Assembly (NCBI GenBank): GCA_947485165.1
Contig: CANKRG010000002.1
Coordinates: 1-61,857, forward strand
Source of the DNA: Comamonadaceae bacterium
GTDB lineage: Bacteria; Pseudomonadota; Gammaproteobacteria; Burkholderiales; Burkholderiaceae_C
Reading direction: 5' to 3'
Length of the DNA stretch: 61,857 nt
Under the pieces are notes generated by a model. The model was not told the origin of the DNA. It made no database searches and saw only the letters and a list, made by a program, of their open reading frames with translations. Shown in pieces: positions 1 through 7,908 of the stretch. Within the stretch, counting starts at the first letter, position 1. Every line of letters starts with the position of its first letter. The translations under genes were made by a program, and so were the position numbers.

Positions 1-6
1 AAAACT

Positions 7-82
7 TGGCGACCCCACGGGGATTCGAACCCCGGTACTCACCGTGAAAGGGTGATGTCCTAGGCCTCTAGACGATGGGGTC
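7..82 (-). tRNA. tRNA-Glu (UUC)
   Basis: The reverse complement folds as a complete 76-nt tRNA with an encoded CCA end. The acceptor arm pairs GACCCCA (82-76) with TGGGGTC (17-11). The T-loop is GTTCGAATC and the anticodon loop contains TTC. It is the distal gene of a two-tRNA unit behind tRNA-Ala, transcribed in the same direction as gltX, whose product charges it. Confidence 0.97.
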
Positions 83-171
83 AAAACCTTGGAACTTCCG
101 GCGCAGATTTTTTCAAACCTGCTAACTTAAATTTTCTATCTTCTTTTTCTTCAATCTCTACTGCAAACCTC

Positions 172-247
<76 letters not shown>

Positions 248-323
248 ATAATGACACTAGGCCATTAGAAGTCACACATTTATTTAGATTTCTCTAATTA
301 ACTGCATTGCATCCGAGCCTTGA

Positions 324-353
324 ATTATAGCCCGAAAATCAGACTGTTTGCAA
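324..353 (-). promoter_or_regulatory. Promoter of the tRNA-Ala/tRNA-Glu unit
   Basis: On the minus strand there is TTGCAA (353-348), an 18-nt spacer and a perfect TATAAT (329-324), followed after three bases by AGGCT. The -35 region lies inside the last codons of gltX, so the tRNAs can be transcribed independently of it. The GC-rich block after the -10 box matches that of five other translation-related promoters in this window. Confidence 0.7.
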
Positions 354-1763
354 GCGCCTCAAAACTTCTTGCTTAGAAAATAACGCAATGATGGCATCTA
401 GAGACGGTGTTTGCGGAGTTCCCATCAGTAAAACACGCACGGGCATGGCCAATTGTGGCATTTTGAGGCTGTGTGCGGTTAAAACTTCTTTGATGGCGGC
501 TGCAATGGCTACTTTGCCCCACTCACAAGTATTTAGTTTTTCAGCCAAAGTTTGTAATGCTGGTTTGACGGTATCAGTCACATGCAGCACCAAGTCTTCG
601 GGTTTGACTTGCACATCGGCGTAAAAAGCAGCGGCCCAGTCAGCCAACACCACGGTGGTGTCGCAACGGTCTTTGAACAACGCACAAATCACAGGCAAAC
701 GTGCATCTGCCACCATGCCGCGCTTGGCTAGCTGTGCTGCCACCAAAGGTGCAAGCTGCTCATCCGCCATGGCTTTGATGTGTTGGCCGTTGACCCAGCG
801 CAGCTTGGCTTCGTCAAACTGTGCGGCGCTTTTGCCCAAATGATCGAGGTTGAACCAGGACACAAATTGCTCGCGGCTGAAAATTTCATCGTCACCGTGG
901 CTCCAGCCCAAGCGCGCCAAGTAGTTGACGACCGCATCTGGCAAATAGCCATCTTCTGCAAACTGCGTGACGGGTTTAGCGCCTGCACGCTTGCTCATTT
1001 TCTCGCCCTGCTCGTTCAGCACGGTGGGTAAATGGGCGTAGACCGGCGGCTCTTTGCCCAAGGCTTTGAAGATGTTGATCTGGCGCGGCGTGTTGTTGAC
1101 GTGGTCATCCCCACGAATAACGTGGGTGATGGCCATGTCTGAATCATCTACCACGACGCAAAAGTTATACGTCGGTGTACCGATTTCGCCGAGCGGCGCA
1201 GGGCGGGCAATCACCAAATCGTCCAACTCGTCGTTGCTGATTTCAATGCGGCCTTTGACCTTGTCTTCCCACACGATCGAACCTGTTTGTGGATTTTTGA
1301 AACGCAGCACGGGCTGCACGCCTGCAGGCACAGGCGGCAATGTTTTGCCTGGCTCTGGTCGCCATGTGCCGTCGTAACGCGGCTTTTGTTTGGCGGCCAT
1401 TTGTGCTTCACGCAAGGCGTCCAGCTCAGCCACGCTCATATAACAAGGGTAGACATGACCTGAAGCAACCAACTGTGCCAAAACTTCTTTGTAGCGCGGC
1501 ATACGCTGCATTTGGTAGAACGGACCTTCGTCATGGTTCAGCCCCAGCCACGCCATGCCTTGCAAAATCACGTCAACAGCTTCTTGGCTAGAGCGCTCTA
1601 CATCGGTGTCTTCGATCCGCAGAATAAAGTCGCCACCCGTGGCGTGTGCAAACGCCCATGGGTATAGCGCAGAGCGGATATTACCTAGATGGATAAAGCC
1701 CGTGGGCGATGGCGCAAAACGGGTACGGGTCTTGGGCGCTGAGTTTTGTGTCGAAGTTGTCAT
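339..1763 (-). CDS. gltX: Glutamyl-tRNA synthetase
   Basis: Cytosolic class I aminoacyl-tRNA synthetase that charges tRNA-Glu with glutamate using ATP. The 474-residue product is close to the usual bacterial length. The class I signature appears as HLGN at residues 25-28 inside [11 protein letters not shown], and the second signature KMSKR is at 255-259. The C-terminal half forms the anticodon-binding domain. The gene follows metZ on the minus strand after a short gap and is itself followed by tRNA-Ala and tRNA-Glu, so the enzyme sits beside one of its substrates. The ATG start at 1763 fits the family N-terminus. Assignment is very secure. Confidence 0.98.
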   Translation of the reverse strand: MTTSTQNSAPKTRTRFAPSPTGFIHLGNIRSALYPWAFAHATGGDFILRIEDTDVERSSQEAVDVILQGMAWLGLNHDEGPFYQMQRMPRYKEVLAQLVASGHVYPCYMSVAELDALREAQMAAKQKPRYDGTWRPEPGKTLPPVPAGVQPVLRFKNPQTGSIVWEDKVKGRIEISNDELDDLVIARPAPLGEIGTPTYNFCVVVDDSDMAITHVIRGDDHVNNTPRQINIFKALGKEPPVYAHLPTVLNEQGEKMSKRAGAKPVTQFAEDGYLPDAVVNYLARLGWSHGDDEIFSREQFVSWFNLDHLGKSAAQFDEAKLRWVNGQHIKAMADEQLAPLVAAQLAKRGMVADARLPVICALFKDRCDTTVVLADWAAAFYADVQVKPEDLVLHVTDTVKPALQTLAEKLNTCEWGKVAIAAAIKEVLTAHSLKMPQLAMPVRVLLMGTPQTPSLDAIIALFSKQEVLRRLQTV

Positions 1764-1784
1764 TAAATTACGTTGCCATGCTGC

Positions 1785-3011
1785 TCAGGTCAAACTGTTG
1801 AGACCAATAGCCAAGTCGTTTTGTATATCTACGGGTGCTTCCAAGCCCACAGCAACGCGAATCATGCCTTGACCAATGCCGGCGAGGAGGCGCTGCTCTT
1901 CCGTCAGTTTGCCATGCGAGGTGCTTGAAGGGTGGGTCAGCAAGCTTTTGGTATCGCCCAAGTTGGTACAGAGGGAAAGCACTTGCATGCTGTCCAGTAC
2001 ATGAAAGGCGCGCTCACGTGCCTGCTGCGCATTGCTAGCTTTCACGTCGAACGACAAGACGGCGCCGCCCTGCCCGCTCATTTGCTTCATCGCCAAGGCA
2101 TGCTGTGGGTGGCTGGGCAAACTTGGGTAATAGACGCGCGCCACTGCCGGATGCTTCTCCAGCCACTGCGCGACTTCTAGTGCGCGTTTGCTCTGCGCTT
2201 CCATGCGGATGCCCAGGGTTTCCATACCTTTGAGAACCACCCAGGCGTTGAATGGCGACAAAATCATGCCGCTGTTTTTCATCACTGGCAAAAATTTCTC
2301 TTTAACCATCGCATGACTTGCACACAGTGCACCCGCCATGACGCGGCCTTGGCCGTCCAGATATTTCGTACCCGAGTGCATGATGATGTCCGCCCCCATC
2401 AGCGCTGGGCGTTGCAGTGCGGGTGTGGCAAAGCAATTGTCCAACGCAAACCATGCGCCAGCGTTGTGCGCTATATCTGCCAGCGCGGCAATGTCGCATA
2501 CCTCGGTCAAGGGGTTGGTTGGCGTTTCGGCAAACAAAATTTTGGTATTGCTTTTGACGGCTGCTTTCCATGCGGCCAAATCCGTTTGCGGCACCATGGT
2601 GGACTCGACACCAAACCGCGCAAACTCTGAACCAATCAACTTGATGGTGGAACCAAACATCGACTGAGAAAAAACCACATGGTCACCCGCCTTCAGCAGA
2701 CTAAACAACATCAGCATGATGGCAGACATGCCCGATGAGGTGGCAATGGCCGCCTCTGTGCCTTCCATAGCCGCCAGTCGCATCTCGAAACTGGTGACCG
2801 TTGGGTTGCTGCTGCGACCGTAGGTATGGCCCTCTTCTTCGCCAGCAAAGCGGCGTGCCGAACTTTCTGCGCTGGACTGTACATAACCACTGGTCAAAAA
2901 AAGCGCCTCAGAATTTTCACCATACTGGCTGGGCGGCAAGCCCATGCGCACAGCCAGCGTGTCTAAGTGCAAATTAGGCGGCAGGGTGGAGTTATTTGAT
3001 TTTTCTGTCAT
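1785..3011 (-). CDS. metZ: O-succinylhomoserine sulfhydrylase
   Basis: PLP enzyme of the Cys/Met-metabolism family that makes homocysteine from an acylated homoserine and sulfide, bypassing cystathionine in methionine synthesis. The 408-residue product has the PLP lysine in SGTKYLDGQG (Lys216) and the conserved PTNP segment near 164-167. It lies 16 nt downstream of purF on the same strand, the usual cvpA-purF-metZ order of Burkholderiales, which favours MetZ over MetB or MetY. Whether the acyl donor is succinyl or acetyl cannot be told from sequence. No strong Shine-Dalgarno is visible, so translation may be coupled to purF. Confidence 0.92.
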   Translation of the reverse strand: MTEKSNNSTLPPNLHLDTLAVRMGLPPSQYGENSEALFLTSGYVQSSAESSARRFAGEEEGHTYGRSSNPTVTSFEMRLAAMEGTEAAIATSSGMSAIMLMLFSLLKAGDHVVFSQSMFGSTIKLIGSEFARFGVESTMVPQTDLAAWKAAVKSNTKILFAETPTNPLTEVCDIAALADIAHNAGAWFALDNCFATPALQRPALMGADIIMHSGTKYLDGQGRVMAGALCASHAMVKEKFLPVMKNSGMILSPFNAWVVLKGMETLGIRMEAQSKRALEVAQWLEKHPAVARVYYPSLPSHPQHALAMKQMSGQGGAVLSFDVKASNAQQARERAFHVLDSMQVLSLCTNLGDTKSLLTHPSSTSHGKLTEEQRLLAGIGQGMIRVAVGLEAPVDIQNDLAIGLNSLT

Positions 3012-3027
3012 AGCTGTTTAATTTTGA

Positions 3028-4569
3028 TTAGACCGTATGATTTGGCAAGGCCAGCCGTGAACTATCCTCTTCGTCTTCCGCCTGTTTAGCGCTCGCGCTG
3101 CGGCTGTCGCGCATACGTGTTAAATCGCCATCAGTGATGTCGCCTGTCACATACACGCCATCAAAACAAGATGCGTCAAAGCCTGTCAATTGCGCGTGGT
3201 CTTTTGCAGCTTTGGGAGCGAGCTTCAAAATGGCCGACTTCATGGCATCCACGTCTTGGTAAATCAAGGCATCGCAACCGATGATTTCGCGAATTTGTTC
3301 AACCGTGCGGTTGTGCGCGACCAACTCGTCTTTGGTTGGCATGTCTATGCCATAGACGTTGGGGTAGCGCACTGGCGGTGCTGCGCTGGCCATATAGACT
3401 TTGTTGGCACCCGCATCACGCGCCATCTGCACGATTTCTTTGCAGGTCGTGCCACGCACAATGGAATCGTCCACCAAGAGCACATTGCGGCCTTTGAACT
3501 CGCTGGAAATAGCATTGAGCTTTTGCCGCACAGACTGCTTGCGCACGGCCTGCCCAGGCATGATGAAGGTGCGCCCGACGTAGCGGTTTTTAACGAAGCC
3601 TTCGCGATAGGGCAAGCCCAACAATTGCGCCAATTGGGCGGCGCTGGGTCGGCTGGATTCTGGAATCGGAATCACCACGTCAATATCACTTGGCGGTACG
3701 GTTGAGACCACACGCTTCGCCAATGTTTCACCCAAGTTCAAACGCGCTTGGTAGACGGAAATACCGTCCATGACCGAGTCGGGGCGAGCCAAGTAGACGA
3801 ACTCAAAAATGCACGGATTCAGCACCGGCGCTGCAGCGCATTGCTGCGCTTGAATATTAGCTTGCAAGTCCACAAACACGGCTTCACCCGGTTCTAAATT
3901 GCGCTCGAATGTGTGGTTTGTACCTTCAAGCGCAACGGATTCACTAGCAAACATGACCGAATCCACGCCAGATTTACTGGTTTTACCCATACAAAGTGGG
4001 CGAATACCAAAAGGGTCGCGAAACGCCAGCAAACCATGGCCAGCAATCAACGCCACCACCGCGTACGAACCACGCACGCGCTGGTGCACCTTAGCGACAG
4101 CCGCAAAAACATCGGATGGTTTAAGTGGTACGCCCTGCGTGGCTTTCTCTAGTTCGTGTGCCAACACATTGAGCAACACTTCGGAATCGCTCTCGGTATT
4201 GATATGGCGGTGGTCGGTCACGAACAGCTCAGACTTCAAGGCATGTGCATTGGTCAAATTACCGTTGTGCACCAGCACGATGCCAAACGGCGCGTTGACG
4301 TAAAAAGGCTGCGCCTCTTCTTCACTGAATGCATTGCCCGCTGTGGGGTAGCGCACCTGGCCCAAACCACAGTTGCCCGGCAAAGAGCGCATGTTGCGGG
4401 TACGAAACACGTCTTTGACCATGCCTTTGGCTTTGTGCATGAAAAACTTGCGGTCTAGCTGTGTGGCGATGCCCGCCGCGTCTTGACCGCGATGCTGCAA
4501 GAGCAGCAAGGCGTCATAAATCAACTGGTTGACTGGGGCGGCGCTAACAACGCCAACTATGCCGCACAT
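3028..4569 (-). CDS. purF: Amidophosphoribosyltransferase
   Basis: Catalyses the first committed step of purine synthesis, PRPP plus glutamine to 5-phosphoribosylamine. The product has 513 residues. The nucleophile Cys2 follows the initiator Met directly (MCGIVGVV), so little or no propeptide is removed. The N-terminal glutamine amidotransferase domain covers about 1-235. The PRPP-binding loop LLVDDSIVRGTT is at about 364-375 in the phosphoribosyltransferase domain. It lies downstream of cvpA, a conserved pairing, with about 80 AT-rich bases between them. Confidence 0.98.
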   Translation of the reverse strand: MCGIVGVVSAAPVNQLIYDALLLLQHRGQDAAGIATQLDRKFFMHKAKGMVKDVFRTRNMRSLPGNCGLGQVRYPTAGNAFSEEEAQPFYVNAPFGIVLVHNGNLTNAHALKSELFVTDHRHINTESDSEVLLNVLAHELEKATQGVPLKPSDVFAAVAKVHQRVRGSYAVVALIAGHGLLAFRDPFGIRPLCMGKTSKSGVDSVMFASESVALEGTNHTFERNLEPGEAVFVDLQANIQAQQCAAAPVLNPCIFEFVYLARPDSVMDGISVYQARLNLGETLAKRVVSTVPPSDIDVVIPIPESSRPSAAQLAQLLGLPYREGFVKNRYVGRTFIMPGQAVRKQSVRQKLNAISSEFKGRNVLLVDDSIVRGTTCKEIVQMARDAGANKVYMASAAPPVRYPNVYGIDMPTKDELVAHNRTVEQIREIIGCDALIYQDVDAMKSAILKLAPKAAKDHAQLTGFDASCFDGVYVTGDITDGDLTRMRDSRSASAKQAEDEEDSSRLALPNHTV

Positions 4570-4650
4570 AAAATTCCAAACATAAAAGTAACCTTGAAAA
4601 TAAATAATTCAATAAATAAGTCGTTTCGGGCAAAAACTTACTCTACAAAC

Positions 4651-5136
4651 TCATGGTAAATATTTGCCAAATTCTTGTGGCAGCAGCGGTTTGAGTTTGA
4701 TCAAAAGCTCGGTCAACATGCTGGCACCTTGCGACGCTTGCCAATCGGCTTGGCTGCGCAAAGCCGTCACATTCATCACCACGGCGATGGCCAGCAGCAA
4801 AATAGCACCGCGCAGCAAACCAAAAATCGCGCCCAGCGTGCGATCAACAGGTCGCAGCCCCACAACGGCCACCAGCTTTTTGATCAACTGTGTGATCAAG
4901 CCTGCTACAAACGCCGTACCCACAAAAACCAACACAAAAGCCGCAGCGTAGCGCAAAGACTGCGCCGAACCCGTCATGGGCAACTTGGCCGCCACCACAG
5001 GCGCAAACCACTGTGCCAGCACAAAAGCCGCAATCCAAACAAAAACCGACAACACCTCATAAACCAGCCCGCGCCACACACCGATCAGGAGCGACAGCCC
5101 TAAGATGCCAATCAGTGTCCAGTCTACGAATGTCAT
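4651..5136 (-). CDS. cvpA: CvpA family inner-membrane protein
   Basis: CvpA family protein of 161 residues. The family is linked genetically to colicin V production and to envelope stress tolerance; its biochemical role is unsettled. Four hydrophobic segments are visible at roughly 6-24, 26-46, 60-85 and 103-126. It sits between the SPOR-domain gene (10-nt gap) and purF, the standard order in many proteobacteria. Confidence 0.92.
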   Translation of the reverse strand: MTFVDWTLIGILGLSLLIGVWRGLVYEVLSVFVWIAAFVLAQWFAPVVAAKLPMTGSAQSLRYAAAFVLVFVGTAFVAGLITQLIKKLVAVVGLRPVDRTLGAIFGLLRGAILLLAIAVVMNVTALRSQADWQASQGASMLTELLIKLKPLLPQEFGKYLP

Positions 5137-5146
5137 GGTTTTTAAC

Positions 5147-5908
5147 TTATAAGGTCAATATAGCCGCTGGTAAATCCAACGTCTTAATTTTCGCTGCGGC
5201 TTTGTCTGCCTCCGCACGTGTTGCAAAAGGACCTACACGCACGCGAGTGCGTTTGCCCTGTGGCGTTTCTGCCACATGCACATACGTCTTCAAACCAGCG
5301 CGTTCCACTTTCAAACGCACTTCTCTGGCTTTTTGGTTTTCAGCAAACGCGCCGACTTGTACGACGAATCTGCCCACCGTAGCATCAACCGAAGTCACGG
5401 CTGTAGCAGTCGATGCGGTTTTAGGCGGCTCTTTGCCCTCTAAGATCGCCAATGCTTTGGCAGCTTCGTCAGTTGCTGGTTTTGGCATTTGTTTGACTTC
5501 AGGCTTTTTATCAATTTTAGTCGCAACGATTTCTTCCTTCGCGCTCAAACTGGCAGAAGCTTGCACCGCAGCTGCCGCAACAGCAGCAGTTGCGGCAACA
5601 GCTGGCGCTGCGGATGAAGCTGCAGCCGGCGTTTCGACCACGACTGCAGGTGCCGGCACGGTTGTTGACACCGTTGCATCTGGCTTGTCTTTGTCCGGCA
5701 TGCTGATTTGAATATCCACCGGAATCGGCCGTGGTTGGCTATCGAACAACAAGGTAAAAGCGATGATGCCCAGCGCCACCAACACCACTGCGCCTATCAA
5801 GCGTTGGCGAGCTCGCGTGCGCAAGGTTTCAATGCTGTCGATAGGAACGTTTTTTGAAGGCGCTTCTTCTGCGCCTCGTTTACTTGATCGGGTGCTAAAT
5901 ATGGGCAT
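5147..5908 (-). CDS. SPOR-domain protein (DedD-like)
   Basis: Single-pass inner-membrane protein of 253 residues. A cytoplasmic N-terminus of about 35 residues precedes a transmembrane helix (about 37-57). A long Ala/Val/Thr/Pro-rich periplasmic linker with runs of alanine follows. The C-terminal SPOR domain (about 175-253) starts at GRFVVQVGAFAENQKA and ends with the typical alternation of strands and helices. SPOR domains bind denuded glycan at the division septum, so a role like DedD or FtsN is likely. Position between folC and cvpA supports DedD over FtsN. Confidence 0.85.
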   Translation of the reverse strand: MPIFSTRSSKRGAEEAPSKNVPIDSIETLRTRARQRLIGAVVLVALGIIAFTLLFDSQPRPIPVDIQISMPDKDKPDATVSTTVPAPAVVVETPAAASSAAPAVAATAAVAAAAVQASASLSAKEEIVATKIDKKPEVKQMPKPATDEAAKALAILEGKEPPKTASTATAVTSVDATVGRFVVQVGAFAENQKAREVRLKVERAGLKTYVHVAETPQGKRTRVRVGPFATRAEADKAAAKIKTLDLPAAILTL

Positions 5909-5959
5909 AAATTGATGACTTGGTAGAGCTACTTTATGTTGCGAATCTAGACATGAAAT

Positions 5960-7294
5960 CTAGACATGTTTGGCCTGCAGCCGTGGCACGCCATCTTGCA
6001 GCACGCCGCCCACGGTGAAGAAAGAGCCAAACACCACGATTCTATCAGTGGGGGCTGAATCTGCGATTGCTGCATCCAACGCCAATTTGGGACTTTCAAA
6101 ACACTGCGCTGCCACGTCTTTTCTGGTTTTTTCTGCTACGTTGACACCTTGCCATAGGCTTAATAAGTCAGCAGACTTAGCCGCCCGTTCAGTTGGCAAA
6201 TCGGTGAAATACCATTTATCAACCAGCGGATGCATGCGCGCCAGCATGTTTGCCAGGTCTTTGTCCGCCATCGCGCCAAAAACCGCATGCGTGCAGGGCG
6301 CAAAGCCCATGGCGTCTAAATTCACCGCCAAAGCGGCAATCGCATGCGGGTTGTGCCCCACGTCCAAAATCAAATTCGGTTCACCAGGAATGATTTGAAA
6401 GCGCCCCGGCAGCTCGACAAATGCCAACCCATTGCGCACAGCCTGCGCCGTGATCGGCAAACGCTCGCGCAGCGCGGTCAAAGCGGCGAGCACGCCAGAA
6501 GCGTTGACCAACTGGTTCGCCCCGCGCAGCGCTGGGTAGGCCAAACCAGCGAACCTTTTCCCCCTGCCTGCCCAAGCCCACTGCAATTTGTCGCCCGAAA
6601 AGTTGAAATCCCGCCCGACCAGCCATAAATCAGCCCCAATCGACTCGGCATGCGCCTGCACCGACGCTGGCGGCATCGGGTCGCTCACGACGGCGTGCTT
6701 GCCAGTGCGCATGATGCCCGCTTTCTCAAACCCGATTTTCTCCCGCGTGTCACCTAAAAATTCCATGTGGTCCAGGTCGATGCTGGTGATGATGGCGCAG
6801 TCCGCATCGATGATGTTCACAGCATCCAGCCGCCCGCCTAAGCCCACCTCCAAAATCGCCACATCCAGCTCGGCGTTGACCATCACATCTAATAAAGCTA
6901 ATGTTGTGAATTCGAAATAAGTTAATGAGATTTCTCCCCTCATCGCATCAACATGTGCAAAGCTTGCTATCAATTCCGCAGCCTTGACAGACACTTCCGC
7001 AATCCGCAGCCGCTCTTCAAAATGCACCAAATGCGGCGAGGTGAACACGCCCGTTTTGTACCCCGCTTGGCTCAAAATCGACTCCGCCATCGCGCACGTT
7101 GAGCCCTTCCCGTTCGTGCCAGCCACGGTAATGACAGGGCAGTCAAAGCGAATCTCCATCCGCCTCGCCACTTCCCGCACCCGCTCCAGCCCCAAATCGA
7201 TAGGCTTGGCGTGCAGTTTTTCGCAGTATTCCAGCCATTCGGCCAAGGTTTCGAAAGTTTTAGAAGAGGTCAAAGTTTGCGTCAATACAGTCAT
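5960..7294 (-). CDS. folC: Folylpolyglutamate / dihydrofolate synthase
   Basis: Mur-ligase-like ATP enzyme that adds glutamate to dihydropteroate or folate. The product has 444 residues. The P-loop AGTNGKGS is at 58-65 and the FolC motif YFEFTTLALL is near residue 126. A DVGHNPHA segment marks the C-terminal domain. It is the first gene of the minus-strand cluster folC-SPOR-cvpA-purF-metZ-gltX and is divergent from the YffB-like gene, with about 60 nt between them. A short AT-rich patch near 6890-6930 encodes normal family sequence. Confidence 0.96.
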   Translation of the reverse strand: MTVLTQTLTSSKTFETLAEWLEYCEKLHAKPIDLGLERVREVARRMEIRFDCPVITVAGTNGKGSTCAMAESILSQAGYKTGVFTSPHLVHFEERLRIAEVSVKAAELIASFAHVDAMRGEISLTYFEFTTLALLDVMVNAELDVAILEVGLGGRLDAVNIIDADCAIITSIDLDHMEFLGDTREKIGFEKAGIMRTGKHAVVSDPMPPASVQAHAESIGADLWLVGRDFNFSGDKLQWAWAGRGKRFAGLAYPALRGANQLVNASGVLAALTALRERLPITAQAVRNGLAFVELPGRFQIIPGEPNLILDVGHNPHAIAALAVNLDAMGFAPCTHAVFGAMADKDLANMLARMHPLVDKWYFTDLPTERAAKSADLLSLWQGVNVAEKTRKDVAAQCFESPKLALDAAIADSAPTDRIVVFGSFFTVGGVLQDGVPRLQAKHV

Positions 7295-7355
7295 GTTCTA
7301 CGTATTTTCCCTTATGTTGGCGTAGATCACTCAATTCAAGCCCGAAAATACCCAA

Positions 7356-7715
7356 ATGATCACTTTATTCGGCATCCCCAACTGCGACACCGTCAAAAAA
7401 GCCCGCGCATGGCTGACTGAACGCGGCATTGACTACCAATTCCACGACTTCAAAAAACAAGGCGTCCCACCCGAGCGTCTAGCCGTGTGGATAGAAGCTG
7501 TCGGTTGGGAAAAACTCCTCAACCGCCAAGGTACGACTTGGCGCAAGCTTGACGCAGCCACTCAAAACACAGCTGTAGATGCAGAGTCTGCAGCTAAGTT
7601 GTTGATTTTGAACGCAAGTTTGATCAAGCGGCCGGTGGTGGAGTGGGCGGATTCGGCGTCTGGAAATGATCTAACGGTGGGGTTTGATGCTGAAAGCTGG
7701 GGAAAACGAGTTTAA
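7356..7715 (+). CDS. ArsC/Spx-like (YffB-type) protein
   Basis: Small thioredoxin-fold protein of 119 residues in the ArsC/Spx family. The start ITLFGIPNCDTVKKA carries the single family cysteine (Cys10); the resolving cysteines of true arsenate reductases are absent and Cys10 is the only cysteine. This matches the YffB subgroup, of unclear function, possibly glutathione-dependent. It stands alone on the plus strand before an inverted repeat and dnaG. Confident on family, not on function. Confidence 0.85.
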   Translation: MITLFGIPNCDTVKKARAWLTERGIDYQFHDFKKQGVPPERLAVWIEAVGWEKLLNRQGTTWRKLDAATQNTAVDAESAAKLLILNASLIKRPVVEWADSASGNDLTVGFDAESWGKRV

Positions 7716-7759
7716 GCATTCAACACCTCGATGACAAAACCCTAATTTCCCTTTAATTA

Positions 7760-7830
7760 GAAGGGGTGCCGACGGGCGGGGTAGCCATCTCACGCGTTGC
7801 AACTACCCCGTCGCTTCGCGCCACCCCTTC
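7760..7830. repeat. Imperfect inverted repeat between yffB-like gene and dnaG
   Basis: The left arm (7760-7784) reads GAAGGGGTGCCGACGG then GCGGGGTAG. The right arm (7803-7830) reads CTACCCC, a short GC-rich insert, then CCACCCCTTC. The arms pair with a small internal mismatch around an 18-nt loop. It is GC-rich compared with its surroundings. It could end transcription from the upstream gene or be a remnant of a non-autonomous palindromic element. Confidence 0.6.
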
Positions 7831-7908
7831 ATTCTGAACGGGAGTTTTGACAGTTGGCAGCCAAGTGAAGCTTCTACTAGCAGAAGTAAAGAATCCTACA
7901 ATCACCCC

